From Bactericera cockerelli (lineage: Eukaryota; Arthropoda; Insecta; Hemiptera; Triozidae), in the NCBI GenBank assembly GCA_024516035.1, contig CM044964.1:19721084-19785083 (forward strand): DNA of 64,000 bases. The letters run 5' to 3'. Made by a program: the position numbers and the translations under genes. Shown here piece by piece: positions 42,325 to 53,417 of the stretch. Under the pieces are notes generated by a model. It saw only the letters and a program-made list of their open reading frames with translations. It ran no database searches and was not told the DNA's origin. Positions within the stretch are counted from its first letter, which is position 1. Each line of letters opens with the position of its first letter.

Positions 42325-42442
42325 TAACATCGCCTTGTTTATACTGCCAGATTAGGACTAATGAGTCCCAGTATTCCAGCAATATCTCAGGGTGTAGTAT
42401 TATGTGTTCAAAATTCCAAATGGAAGGATTATTTCAAAAGAG
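42325..42442 (-). mobile_element. tRNA-SINE family 2, headless copy
   Basis: ACATCGCCTTGTTTATACTG, AGTCCCAGTATTCCAGC and CAAAATTCCAAATGGAAGG match the complement of the family 2 body. The tRNA-like head is missing. Confidence 0.7.
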
Positions 42443-42567
42443 GTGACATTCTTATCTTACTGTTATTTCTTATGTTTTGTATTTTATTGAACATTGTAAA
42501 CAATAAAAATGTAAATAAATGAATAACAGACATGGCACTAGGTAATGAAAATTTCTAATTTTCATGG

Positions 42568-42690
42568 CCGAATTTTAAAACAGGATTAAAACAAGATAAG
42601 CCAGACCCTCAAGTCGGGCTATAGTGCACTGTGATTGGTTGAAACTCCGACTTGAGGGATGGTATGGTTTATCTTTGTTGTAGATAATAA
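42568..42690. mobile_element. Harbinger-like MITE, one end clear
   Basis: GGCCGAATTTTAAAACAGG is followed by AAGATAAGCCAGACCCTCAAG and, facing it, CTCCGACTTGAGGGATGG and GGTTTATCTTTG. The right terminus is lost. Confidence 0.6.
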
Positions 42691-43171
42691 TATTGTAGTT
42701 TTTCGGGGTTTTTGGACCTTTAATATTTTAATGCCTCAACATCATAAGTGTTACATGTAGAAGAATAAAATTATACAAAACTTATTTTAAGCTATGCATT
42801 TTTCCAGATTCTCAGCGATTATTTCCAGTGTACCATAGTGAAAATTGAGGTGTTTACATCAAAAACACCCTATAGACCAAAGTCAAAGCTGTAACCAATT
42901 CAAAATTGGATAGTTAGGGTCAGAAACAGTGAGAGATCGTATCAACTTGTAATACAGGGTTACTCAACAAAGACATAACTGAAAAATTTTTCCGGGAATA
43001 TAAGGGTCGCTCCTCGATGATTCCCATATCCAAGTTGGACTACCGTCTTACTTTTAGACACATTCTCGAACCACGAATATTAAATAACCGCCCTTTCGAC
43101 AAAAAATAGACCTCTTGTTTCAGAGCTTGCAAATTTAAAGTTTTTCTCTGAAAAATAGAAAAAAATAGAAC
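42691..43171. other. No gene recognised; possible mariner-type end
   Basis: At 42,954 a sequence ATACAGGGTTACTCAAC resembles a TA-CAGGG transposon end, but no partner end was found. Confidence 0.35.
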
Positions 43172-43305
43172 CTAGCCGGGACATGACAAGTTATCCTCCC
43201 ATTAGGGATTTTTACCACTTAATAATACGTCTTGGGCTTACTGCTCGTATAATGGGACTTAGTAGTCCTAATCGGGCAGTATAAATAAGGCGATATTATT
43301 AAGGA
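43172..43305 (+). mobile_element. tRNA-SINE family 2, truncated head
   Basis: CTAGCCGGGACATGACAAG, TTATCCTCCCATTAGGGATT, then GTCCTAATCGGGCAGTATAA and AGGCGATATTATTA. Confidence 0.75.
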
Positions 43306-43388
43306 GCGCGGTAGCGCTCCGACCCGCCAAGTCAATCGAAATAGTTCGCGCGCTACCAAGAGTATACTATACGCGACAGCATAAGTAG

Positions 43389-43775
43389 CACATTTCGTGT
43401 AGTTGTAGGAGAAAAAGTACAAGTGATGGAGGAAATTGAACTACATATACAGATTGGGGCACGATAATAGACAAGCTTTTAAAAAAGAAACATCGAAATC
43501 GTTTGAGTTAAGTTGGTCAAAAACACACTGTAAAAACGTCATTTTTTTTCAAAATTTTCTGCTTCTTCTTTGACGTTGACCGCTCTACAGCCAAAACTAC
43601 TGGACCGATTTTCATGAACAATGGCTCATTTTTTTTCTTCTGGGTGGTAGGTGTGCCTTTTTATGGTTTCATTATCCCAAAAGCTACCATTTTGGCCGTT
43701 AATTAGGAAAAGGATCATTTTCAGAGCTCAGAATAACATTGGAGTATAGATATTTAATCTAGTTTACTATGTATA
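43389..43775 (+). repeat. Dispersed repeat with CCGATTTTCATGAAC motif, copy 1
   Basis: It shares blocks with 45,953-46,640: AAAAAGTACAAGTGATG, CAGATTGGGGCACGATAA, TTGACGTTGACCGCTCTACA and GGAAAAGGATCATTTTCAG. The ACTGGACCGATTTTCATGAA stretch is the kind of motif common in arthropod non-autonomous elements, but the class is unresolved. Confidence 0.65.
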
Positions 43776-43855
43776 TACCTATTCATTCACAAACCTTTCA
43801 ATCCACATGTCCCGATGTGAAATTGTGTAAAGGTATACTAACCCATAAATAGTCG

Positions 43856-44150
43856 CCGGTTCTGAGTGAGTTAGCGCGCTAAGCTTACCACGCATGGTGG
43901 CCTGTATTCGATCCCCAGCTGGGCAGGAATTTTTCTGCACTTTACTTGGGTGTTTAGGGTCCACTCATACCTCGTGAGGAAAAATGAGTAGTTACTGAAT
44001 AAGTAACGACCAGTGACGGCATTACCAGAGTTAAAATAAATTAATGTAATAGAATTTGAAAAGTACCTAAAGGAGGCTCTTAGTAATGCTGCACTACCCA
44101 CAAAATTTGTGAAGAGGCCTTGTGCTTGACCACAAATAATTTCATACATA
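43856..44150 (+). mobile_element. tRNA-SINE family 6, full-length
   Basis: The head is GAGTGAGTTAGCGCGCTAAG, with B-box-like TATTCGATCCCCAGCTGGG. The body is TTGGGTGTTTAGGGTCCACT, ACCTCGTGAGGAAAAATGAG and CGACCAGTGACGGCATTACC. The end is TGCTGCACTACCCACAAAAT. Confidence 0.75.
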
Positions 44151-44546
44151 CATAGCTATAATAAACCTGTAATGCCCAAGGAGTGAAAAAGACAAGACTT
44201 TTTTTTTCTTCTAAAATGTTGGTTATATTAGGTTCAAAAATGTAAAAAAAATTCTAGTACCCAATGTTACATAATGTATGTGTAACATGAATGTCATAAA
44301 TATTTGGGGACCTTTCTAAGTGGGAAATGTAGAAGTTTCATAGAAAAATTTGTAAAAGCCCCTACACTACCTAATACCTATTCCTAATTAGGAATGTTAG
44401 GTACATAGGAAGTGAAAGGCTTTTTCCTCCCTATCCAATTCTCTCTAGTAAATATTTCTTTCACTGGCCGCTAGAAATATTATTATACAAAGTAAAATAA
44501 ATTGAAGCTTTTATATGTTGCAAACACCACGCGGGTGTATGAATAG

Positions 44547-44625
44547 TCCAGATAGCTCAGTGGATAAGGCGACACTGGGTAAAGCTGGAGATGCTAGAGG
44601 TCCGCGGGTTCGCGCTGAGACAAAT
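44547..44625 (+). repeat. tRNA-like sequence (SINE head without body)
   Basis: GTCCAGATAGCTCAGTGG, ATAAGGCGACACTGGGTAAA and GGTCCGCGGGTTCGCGC resemble a tRNA with a disrupted B box (GGTTCGCGC). It is followed by poly-T, not by a family 2 body. I do not call it a functional tRNA. Confidence 0.5.
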
Positions 44626-44787
44626 GATTTTTTTTTTAAACAAAATACTCTTTACTTATTTTAGTTTTACATAATTTACATTAAATTTAGTGAGTTTATA
44701 AGGTACTATTAACCTTTTTGTTGTGGGTTGTGTTGTACCTCATTTATAATATAAAATAAAAAATTAACAGTTAAAAAAAAATATATA

Positions 44788-45382
44788 CACTGAGGCACAA
44801 ATTTAGCGGAACGGGTAGGTATTTTCTCATATAACGTGTGTATTTCTTGTTGGACAAAAGCATTTTTCATATTTTTTCTAATTGAGGAAATCACACAAAA
44901 ATTGGTACAGAGATAGCAAAGACATGAAAGCCAATTTTCAAAATTGAATAAAGTACTTGTCACTGTCGATCTTTCCTATACAGGGTGTAGAAAAAAAACT
45001 GTTTTTCAATGATTTCTTCAAAATTCATTATTTTGGATTCAGAGGAATAGTGACGTGTCCATCAAGGCTCAACATTTTTGAGACAAGAAGAAATGAGGAT
45101 CAATACATAAAGCAAGACAATATTACTCTTAATCCAAAATAATGAATTTTGAAAAAATCATTGAAAAACAGTTTTTTTCTTACACCCTGTATGGGAAAGG
45201 TCGACAATGACAAGCACTTCATTCAATTATGAAAATTGGCCTTCATGTTTTTGCTATCTCTGTACCAATTTTTGTGTGATTTCCTCAATTAGAAAAAATA
45301 TGAAAAATGCTTTTGTCCAACAAGAAATACACACGTTATATGAGAAAATACCTACCCGTTCCGCTAAATTTGTGCCTCAGTG
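44788..45382. mobile_element. Palindromic Tc1/mariner-like MITE with TA target duplication (outer)
   Basis: The ends CACTGAGGCACAAATTTAGC and GCTAAATTTGTGCCTCAGTG are flanked by TA. The arms (44,788-44,978 and 45,192-45,382, 191 bp each) pair almost completely. The MITE's centre is occupied by a second element with its own TA duplication. The mirror ORFs on the two arms are artefacts. Confidence 0.85.
44981..45189. mobile_element. Second TA-flanked MITE nested at the centre of the first
   Basis: The ends CAGGGTGTAGAAAAAAAACT and GTTTTTTTCTTACACCCTG are flanked by TA at 44,979-44,980 and 45,190-45,191. About 60 bp of each arm pair, including TTTTCAATGATTTCTTCAAA facing its complement. The CAGGGTG terminus resembles that of the element at 996. 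Confidence 0.8.
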
Positions 45383-45439
45383 TATATACACTTATTACTC
45401 AACACAATAAGCTTCGTTCTCAGTATTTATCCCATAAAA

Positions 45440-45540
45440 TATATAAGACCTGTTTGACTGCTGGAGTAAAGGGACTTTTCAGTCTTACCTCGGCAGTATA
45501 AACAAGGTATATTCTATTCTATTCTATTCTATTCTATTCT
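45440..45540 (+). repeat. SINE tail variant with (TATTC)n
   Basis: GACTGCTGGAGTAAAGGGAC, CTTACCTCGGCAGTATAAAC then repeated TATTC. It is a relative of the family 2 SINE tail. The same end is seen at 3,977-4,020. Confidence 0.6.
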
Positions 45541-45565
45541 TTCACAGAAATTAATTGTAAAAATA

Positions 45566-45657
45566 CATAATTATCCTCCCATTTGGGATTTTTACCACAT
45601 AATAATACATCTTGGGCATACTGGAATAATGGGACTTAAAAGTCCTTATTATTATAT
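45566..45657 (+). mobile_element. tRNA-SINE family 2, fragment
   Basis: TTATCCTCCCATTTGGGATT, CACATAATAATACATCTTGG and GGAATAATGGGACTTAAAAG. The head and the last 30 bases are absent. Confidence 0.7.
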
Positions 45658-45774
45658 CTGACATAAATTAAGGAAATATGTTCAGGGTGTACCCACTATT
45701 TGAACCAGTTGAGGGGCCCATCTGGATAAAATGAATGGCACCACACAGCATCCTTGTAAAAATCTGTGACACAG

Positions 45775-45870
45775 TGCCAATTTATGAAACGGGATTAATT
45801 TTAGAATAACCCGGACTATCTCTCTAATCGTTCTTCGACTTGAGGGAGGGTTTCGCTTGTTATCTTACCT
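45775..45870. mobile_element. Harbinger-like MITE, degraded
   Basis: TGCCAATTTATGAAACGGG then facing TCTCTCTAATCG and CGACTTGAGGGAGGG. One end is missing. Confidence 0.45.
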
Positions 45871-45952
45871 TCTTTTAAATATAATTAACCGAACACAGTG
45901 AGAACGAACTCACTAAGTGAGGTTATACGCCAGAGCAAAATTAGCACAATTC

Positions 45953-46640
45953 TTGTAGTTGTAGGAAAAAAGTACAAGTGATGAAGGAACTCGGACTATA
46001 AATAAATATAGATTGGGGCACGATAAAGACAAACTTTGAAAAAAGAACCATCAAAATCGTTTGAGTTATGTTGGAGAAAACCAAACTTTAAAAACGTCAT
46101 TTTTTTTCATCATTTTCTGATTCTTCTTTCACGTTGACCGCTCTAACCGCTCTACAGCCAAACCGATTTTCACAAACGATGGCAAATTAGCTCAGTGGTT
46201 AAGCACTCCCTTGCCATGCGGAAGGTCCCGGGTTCGATCCCCCGTGCCGACAAAAATTTGTATTCTTAATTAAATTACAATTGTTTGTAAGGGATACCTT
46301 TCGGTGCGCTCGTGTTGACCCAGCACTTAATTGGGAAGTATTGTGTCACTTCTCGCCCATCAGAGGGGAGGCATACTACGGGATGGGCAGGCTACAACAC
46401 AGACCACAAGCGTCTACAGTAGCTCCTGTTTCATGGCTACGAAATAGAAACGGCTGTGAAACACTCATCTTTTTTTTTAAAAAAAAAAAAAATCTCGTGA
46501 GCGGTAGGTTGTGCTTTTTTATTGTTCTATTATCCTAAAAGGTACATTTGGCCCTTAATTGGGAAAAGGATCATTTTCAGAGCTCAGAAAAAAGTTGGTG
46601 TATAGATATTCAGTATCTAGTTTATTATCACTCTCCCAGA
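45953..46640 (+). repeat. Dispersed CCGATTTTC repeat, copy 2, split by a SINE
   Basis: The left part is 45,953-46,185 and the right part 46,496-46,640 (TGAGCGGTAGGTTGTGC to CAGTATCTAGTTTATTAT), matching 43,389-43,775 on both sides of the SINE. The left part duplicates CCGCTCTAACCGCTCTACAG. Confidence 0.7.
46186..46495 (+). mobile_element. tRNA-SINE family 4, complete with head
   Basis: The head reads AAATTAGCTCAGTGGTTAAG, CCTTGCCATGCGGAAGG and TCCCGGGTTCGATCC, a Gly(GCC)-like arrangement. The body and GTGAAACACTCATC tail with T/A runs are complete. It is the best copy of this family here. Confidence 0.85.
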
Positions 46641-46837
46641 TGAGTCAAAAGTCGCATTTTTAGGTGAAAGAATAATATGGAGAAGGATACTGTGCTTAGG
46701 TATGAATATCAAACTAAAATCTTTATCTTCACATTCAAACTGTTTCATTTATCAACACTTGTTCCTTTAAAGTCTTTATTTAATATGTTAAATAGTTTTA
46801 TATTGAAACAACATGTATCATTCACCCCACACCTATA

Positions 46838-47881
46838 CAGGGCCACTACAAAAAGTTATAAGATCCCCCAAAAAATATCACTTCGTGACATAAAAAAGTC
46901 CCGCCAAGTCGTTCCCCAAAAATATTTCAGTACCCAAATTCATCCCTCCCTCCCTTCCCAAAAAATATATTAGTTATTTGTGACCTCCCCCAAAAAAATT
47001 ATTGAAATCAATTTATGGCCCCGCCTTTTATTCATTCACCTAAGTGCAACAGTATACTTATTATTAGCCTCCCCTCTCTCTCTTTCTTCTAATGTCCTCT
47101 TTCTTTTGTTCCTTATTGCATGTTGGAATGTTTCCTTTACAAACTCAGAACTTAAGTCTTATTTCCTTGCTCCTTTCACCGACTTGGGCTCTTGGCGGAG
47201 TACCACCAAGCAGGTCCGTTCTTAGCCAAAGGAACTGATGTCTTGGTTTTTTTCTAAGATTATATATAAATGTAGACATATGCAAACATGTGTTCCTTGG
47301 AAATGAGCCGGAATCGTGACTTGTTCTGATGGTCCAATTTTCGTTGGTGGCAGATATTTTGCGACTTAGATACAGATAATGCATCCTTGGGTCGCGGTCG
47401 GCTAGACTTCTCTTTTCCTGTTCTCCATAAGAACCATTATGTTAAATTATCTCTTTTTAATTATTTAAAAATAGCACTGTCTATTAGATTAAAAAAAAAA
47501 AATTCCCAGTTAGTGGTACACCGCCAAGAGCCCAAGTCGGTGAAAGGAGCAAGGAAATAAGACTTAAGTTCTGAGTTTGTAAAGGAAACATTCCAACATG
47601 CAATAAGGAACAAAAGAAAGAGGACATTAGAAGAAAGAGAGAGAGGGGAGGCTAATAATAAGTATACTGTTGCACTTAGGTGAATGAATAAAAGGCGGGG
47701 CCATAAATTGATTTCAATAATTTTTTTGGGGGAGGTCACAAATAACTAATATATTTTTTGGGAAGGGAGGGAGGGATGAATTTGGGTACTGAAATATTTT
47801 TGGGGAACGACTTGGCGGGACTTTTTTATGTCACGAAGTGATATTTTTTGGGGGATTATTTATTGGTCTTGGACCATCCTG
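46838..47881. mobile_element. 1.04-kb palindromic TA-flanked element with 369-bp arms
   Basis: The left arm is 46,838-47,206 and the right arm 47,513-47,881, nearly identical complements except in the outermost 30 bp. The ends CAGGGCCACTAC and GGACCATCCTG are flanked by TA. The loop (47,207-47,512) is unique and has no transposase. Identical Leu-rich ORFs on both arms (MTSPKKIIEINLWPRLLF) are mirror images and probably non-coding. Confidence 0.85.
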
Positions 47882-48124
47882 TAGTATGTAAATGACTAGG
47901 TCTAGTGGCCTAATGATAACCAAATAAAGTCAATGCAAGATGAGTCTCCACATGATTATTTATCCAACTTTTAATAAAAACACCGGTACCTTCACTCGGT
48001 AATCTCGCCATAAACATGTTGATCAAGTTGTGAGAGTAATATATCATACATATTTACTTTTAACACTGACTTATTATACACAGTAAATAGGAGTTTCCTA
48101 AACATTGAAGGTCTTTTCTATCTT

Positions 48125-48183
48125 TTTTTCCCCCTGTAGGGCGCTTTAACACTTTGATTGCCAGGTCGTTCGCGCCGATTCCT
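48125..48183 (+). repeat. Short dispersed repeat (GCGCTTTAACAC family), copy 2
   Basis: GGGCGCTTTAACACTTTG, CAGGTCGTTCGCGCCGATTC. It matches 606-680. It abuts the Helitron. Confidence 0.5.
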
Positions 48184-48186
48184 CTA

Positions 48187-48437
48187 TCTATACTTATTAA
48201 AAGAGAGTTTCACTGACTGACTGACTCACTGATTCATCACTGTTTCTCCGAACTGGTAAGTCCTAGGCAGCTGATTTGGTAGGTAGCTTTGTCTTATAGT
48301 CTAGGTGTGCAATAAGACGGGATTTTTCGAAATTCCCACTACAACACCTACCATTGGCGAAAAAGGATTTTTTGATTTCACCGCTATTTCTCCGCACGGC
48401 CATGCCTCGGCCCGCAAAGCGGGCGACATCCCGCTAG
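48187..48437 (+). mobile_element. Short non-autonomous Helitron
   Basis: The 5' end is TCTATACTTATTAAAAGAG, preceded by A. The 3' end is a hairpin CCCGCAAAGCGGG followed by CGACATCCCGCTAG, then T. The TC start, CTAG end, 3' hairpin and insertion between A and T are the defining Helitron features. It has no coding capacity at 251 bp. Confidence 0.8.
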
Positions 48438-48780
48438 TATATTCATATTAGCGCGTATAGGTTTATTCTTTTTAAGTAACACAAGAGTGAATCAACGCCG
48501 TTGCTATCTTTGAATCTCTGTGGGAAAGTTTTTCGTTCTCTTAAGAAAAAAAAAAAAAAAATGATCGAACTATGAGCTGCAGAGTTGCCTTGGCGGAATT
48601 TCAATCACCTGTTCAGTGGACTCAGGCGTTATGTTTGAGATATCACCGGGAATCGGGCCCCTCTAAGGTACAGGTAAAACTCACCAGCTCTTCTAAGATT
48701 TGATGGTAAATATTCAGCTATATTATGTAAATTAAAAGTATTATAACATTAAAAAAAAAAACAAAATTATCATCATATCG

Positions 48781-48830
48781 TAGGGTGGCGCCATCGTGAA
48801 CGATGGTAGCCAGACAGTGGAGGAATGACA
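48781..48830 (+). repeat. Dispersed TAGGGTGGCG repeat, fragment
   Basis: GTAGGGTGGCGCCATCGTGA, ACGATGGTAGCCAGACAGTG, GAGGAATGAC. It is truncated compared with 5,831 and 39,227. Confidence 0.6.
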
Positions 48831-48843
48831 TTAACGAGGAAAT

Positions 48844-48871
48844 ACTTTCCTTATTATAGGGTAAGGAAAGT
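48844..48871. repeat. Short ACTTTCCTTA inverted repeat
   Basis: ACTTTCCTTATTATAGGG then TAAGGAAAGT. The same motif begins and ends the insertion at 60,961-61,572, so this may be a deleted copy of that element. Confidence 0.5.
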
Positions 48872-48963
48872 AAAAATCATGCACTGGGTGGGATTCGAAC
48901 CACCGGATCCCTCCGCTACCTGGATTGCGAGACTAGTGCGTTAACCACTTGACTACCAGTGCA
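48872..48963 (-). mobile_element. tRNA-SINE family 1, head only
   Basis: CATGCACTGGGTGGGATTCG, AACCACCGGATCCC, then GTTAACCACTTGACTACCAG and TGCA. The body is absent. The ACTTTCC inverted repeat directly abuts it. Confidence 0.7.
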
Positions 48964-49103
48964 TCAGTGACTACCAAGCAGAGAGTAGGTAAGTTTGAGA
49001 GGCACTGTCCTCTGAGATCCTACTCCTCTGACACTTGACAGGCTAGATCTGGTCCTCCCCATCGAAGATGAAACACTGGCTGGCTAACTTCATGTTTGTT
49101 TTT

Positions 49104-49364
49104 TTTTAAGTGGGGTTTAACGTCGCTTTCAACTGCCATGGTCATATCACGACGGGGGTTTTACCCTCCATTCGCAGGAAACTCACAAACCTGCTACTCA
49201 CATTGACCTCACCCAGCCTGAGTGGGGCCGGGAAAAGCCAGCGTCACGAGAATTAGAATTTGAATGGTCACCCATCCAAGTCTTAACCTCGCTGGATGTC
49301 GCTTAACTTCGGTGTTCTGAAGGGAACCGGTGTATTCACTATTCAACATGCCATCGACGCTGGC
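49104..49364 (-). mobile_element. 5S rRNA-derived SINE, full-length, with 14-bp target duplication
   Basis: TCATGTTTGTTTTT lies at 49,090-49,103 and 49,365-49,378. The copy belongs to the longer subfamily that keeps the C-box stretch (complement of CTTGGATGGGTGACC). It is very close to the copy at 19,245. Confidence 0.9.
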
Positions 49365-49378
49365 TCATGTTTGTTTTT

Positions 49379-52300
49379 AATTACTTCTTAATCACATGCA
49401 GCAATGGGTCTCATTACAGTGGGAATTATTTCAGACCGGCGATAAAAATTTATTTATGACATCCATTGAATTTATAAGGTGACGAGTTAATAAGTTGGTT
49501 TCGACCAACAGGTATTTAATAGGTCTTCAGGAAAATATACTGCCCGCTTAAAGGTAAGAATAAGTTGCGCGTTGTAATGTATGAAATTTTTTTCTTTCTT
49601 ATGGATTCTATCGTTGCTTATGATGTTTTCCTCCCTTAAAAAAGGGGAAAAAATATGGATAATTTGCACCAATTTTGTTGGCTCCATCAAAAATTTTTAC
49701 ATCGCATCGTAAGGATTTCTCCTATTTCCATTGTATTTTTTTTTTTTTTTTTTTTTTCGAGCCTAAGACCTAGGTCCATATTAAAATTTATGTCTAACAG
49801 TGGAAATTAAAAAAAAAAATATTTTCTGTAAGTTCTGAATACACGAAACGATTCCTGACGAAAATTTAAAGGGATTTCATTAGGTATAAGCGATAAAGGT
49901 ATCCGAAGCTCCGAAGTAAAAATAACTTTTGCGTTCAAGAATAAGCAATTGTTATCAAAACTTGATGAATAACCTGAAGCAACTCCTTAGATTTCTGCAA
50001 GGAAAACCTACCTATTCCTTTTTTTATGAATTTATGAATGGCCCAATTGGTACCGCGCAGCAATGAGAATGCTGAAGCAAAGATGGCCGTCTTAACGTAT
50101 AGCTAAGATACGCCTTATTAAAAAGTATAGTTATGCAATGTTGCCTATTTGTACAGTCGTCCAAAATGCGCCCAACACTGAGAGATAGCTTTTGAGTATG
50201 CAATTTGGAGAGTAAAAGTAGCCGGACTGCAAGTCAGTTTGGCAACAGTGTACGGCTGTATATGGTTAAACCTTACCTACTACCTGGTAGAGAGTTCACT
50301 GCCTAGTTAGTACCTACGTACTTAACGTGGATTAGGTACAGTCGAACTTCAATAATAAATTATAAGAGTTTCTCTAGTAAAGAGGTTATCTTCCCTCATA
50401 GAGAAGTAAATTGAATAAGATGACTGATGACTTTGGAGCTATACCTATTATGATTGGTAGAAATACTACAAATTGACCATGTAACCTTATATCAATGCCA
50501 TGAATTACCAAGTTATAGAAGTTGACTGTCCAATTTGTCCAAATATAAAACTTGGACAGTTGTGGAGGTCCATAATAAATGAGAAAAGAAATTCTGTCCA
50601 ACCCCTACTTTAATTTTTTCCTAAAAACTTTCTACGCCATATTTTTATCAGAAAACAAATAGGTATTTGTTTAAAAAATATAAATACTAACATGGACTTA
50701 CCCACTTAGGTTAAGGTTGAAGCCGATGTATATAAAACTATGGGTAGACTGACTCAAATGTGACCATAAATTAAACTTGAAATTGGTTATTTCTCATACA
50801 ACCAATTAAATCAAGTAATTACACAATCATATTACACACATAATTAACTAATTTTGTACTGATATGAAATATAGCGATCTAAGCAATTCCCCTAAAACGG
50901 TTTTGTCCGAAAACGAATATGCCGCCCTTCACTGGACGTTCAAGATTCAAATCTAGTTCTATCAAAATTCCGATAGAGCGCGGCAGCATTACGAATAAGA
51001 GAAATCTCGTGGTTTCTCGTTTCTGACATGTTCCTACGAGAATTCGCGTAAACTATCCACCATTTATTTTTAGTGGGGGACAAAACAAAATGTTTGACGA
51101 CCTGCCTTCTTGTATTGTGCATATTTTTTGACAAAAAAGTGAAAATTTCCTACCTTTTATTGTAAAATAATACCAGATAATTATCTATAATTGGAGATCA
51201 TCACAGTTTCTTTCTTGTGTGAAGTGATTGACGAAGATTCTCGCTGGATTTTCAAGTGTAAATGAGTGCCGCAAAGTAATGAAAGTGGAGTGCAATCAAA
51301 ATCCGGCTTTTTTGTGTTCTGTGTTTGAGTGAGTTTTTCCCTTCTCCCAAACAGCGTGGTTCACCTTTTTGCCTGAGAAATCGGCTTCTACTGATGTTGG
51401 CTTTGTGAATTGATGAAAAGAGGTACGTACTGAACATTTTCCAACTTGTGAACTCTGTATAAAGTCCAAACTCGGGGTCTCATTCTGAGAAATGAGCATA
51501 GCATCCTTGTATTTGGCGTTAGGTAACTGAAGTGTACAGAACCATTTTGATGATCTATGTATTTTGTTGTCATTGGTAAGGATTGGTGTGATCCATATCC
51601 GTTGTTATAAATGTCTAGGTTATGAGTTATAGTTTCTTGTGAAAGAAATTCACTGTTTGTCTGTCATATTCTCTTTTAGCAAGTGGGTCTAAATTTCATA
51701 ACCTATAAAGCCTACTGCTGAAGCTAAGCTTTAGTGATGGGTCTTACAGAGGGAAACTGACGTGAACTGTGAATTCCATAGCTGCTCATGATGATGAACT
51801 GTGATTTCAGGGAAATAGGTTTTTTGTTAGTTAATATATAACATACTCTATTGAATTTCCAAAAGAGTTTTTGGCAAATGTCTAGCTAAAGCTTGAGTCT
51901 AGTGAAAGGACCACTCACCCAAGGGTATTTAATTTCTTTCCATCACCAATCGTAGGTGAATAAGATACCTCATTGGTTCATGTATGGTACAATTAATTGT
52001 TATTGACCTTACATTTGGGTAGATTTCTGTAAAAACAAAATATTGTTGAAGCTATCAAATTTGTGACTGTTAAAATAGTTTAAATAGCTACGTTCTTTCC
52101 TTGCGTTTATAAACATACATATTTTGGTGAATTTATTTTTCAGAAGAACCTGATTAAAGTTTCAGGCTATGTAACATATTGAAAGTACAAAACTTCTTTT
52201 GCATGGAAAGTTCTTTTCTGAATTATAGGTACAAGAACTTGGTTCAATGGTTAGAAAGATATAAGTAAATGGTTTGATTTTTTTTTTTTATTATTTAAAA

Positions 52301-52426
52301 AATCCTATTAAGAAGAAGAGGGATGTTGTGTTTTGTTAAGCTGCTACGATAGCTTGAATGGCGGTCTTAGCTTGGAGTGCATGCAATTATCTTCATCCAA
52401 ACAAAATATTATACCTACAGGTTTTT
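49379..52426. other. About 3 kb without recognised genes or repeats
   Basis: This is the longest stretch lacking identifiable elements. It contains a poly-T at 49,736-49,756 and several short ORFs without motifs. A GC-richer patch lies at about 50,930-51,060. It may hold introns or regulatory DNA of the candidate exon at 54,865, but nothing in the sequence proves that. Confidence 0.4.
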
Positions 52427-52430
52427 TTAA

Positions 52431-53413
52431 CCCGTGAGTACACGCACATAGGGAAAAATTCTCACACGCTCGGCAAAAACGCTAGAACTTGATCGATATT
52501 GGTCCTAACCTGTAGGGACCTGGAGTAGCTGTTGATAATATGTTTATCTAGATGTATCCACAGTCCCTTGAGCTTTTTTCAATTTCTGTTGCCCGTGACG
52601 TGGCGAAAAGTTCAGATCGGTCTGAAATGTGAGATTTTTTTTCATCGCGCGTGTACAGACGTAACTTTTTTTTTGATAGTTTTTTTTTCTGTTACTAACT
52701 ATTTAGTTTAATTTAATTAATTATTTATAATAATTAGTTTTAGTAATTAATTAATATAATAATAAATATTGTTTTAAATAAATAAATATATTTTTTTAAA
52801 GAAAATTAGTGGTAAACACATTCGTGATTGTTCACTATTGTTATAATAATTATTATAATGATTTTTAGCTAACAAAATATAAACTTTTAACTAACATTAA
52901 TTTAATTTCTTTGTAATAATATTAGGTAGTTAGGTACCTTCCTACACTTTTTTGCTACATACTGAAATAATTAGTATTCTTTGTAATCTTTCTCCACCTA
53001 CTATAATGGGTACCTACCTACCTACTTACCTCCTGGTATAATCTAAGTACATTTATTTTTTTATCGTTTCTGTTTTTAGCTTTTAGAAGTACCTAAACAA
53101 ATATAATTACATAATATTCTTGATTATAAGATATATTGTGAATTGCCCTACAAACTTATGTCACTATGGCTTACGATGAACAAACTTTGGAAAATAAATT
53201 TTTTTTCAAATCAGGGGTTCGAACTGCAACCATTTGGAAAAAAATTGCTAAAATTACTTTAAATATCTTTTAAATACATAAGTCAACTTAATGTATCTTA
53301 AAAATACTATATAACTCTTCAAGCAGAACGAAATACAAAGCAAAACCAGGTGTGAGAATTTTTTTCATCGCGCGTGCACAGACGTTCGGATTTTTAGCGC
53401 GTGTACTCACAGG
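52431..53413. mobile_element. piggyBac-like non-autonomous element, TTAA-flanked
   Basis: TTAA at 52,427-52,430 and 53,414-53,417 flanks ends CCCGTGAGTACACGC and GCGTGTACTCACAGG. TTAA targets with CCC/CCY-starting repeats define piggyBac-type elements. Subterminal copies of CATCGCGCGTGTACAGACGT and CATCGCGCGTGCACAGACGT occur near 52,643 and 53,367. A TCTCACAC-type motif accompanies each end. The AT-rich interior has no transposase. Confidence 0.8.
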
Positions 53414-53417
53414 TTAA

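Noticed and set aside
46186..46260. Possible functional tRNA gene (Gly-like)
   Set aside because: The tRNA-like part continues directly into a SINE body found in other copies, and its acceptor ends do not pair well.
46980..47739. Matching ORFs MTSPKKIIEINLW on opposite strands
   Set aside because: They are mirror images on the two arms of a palindromic MITE.
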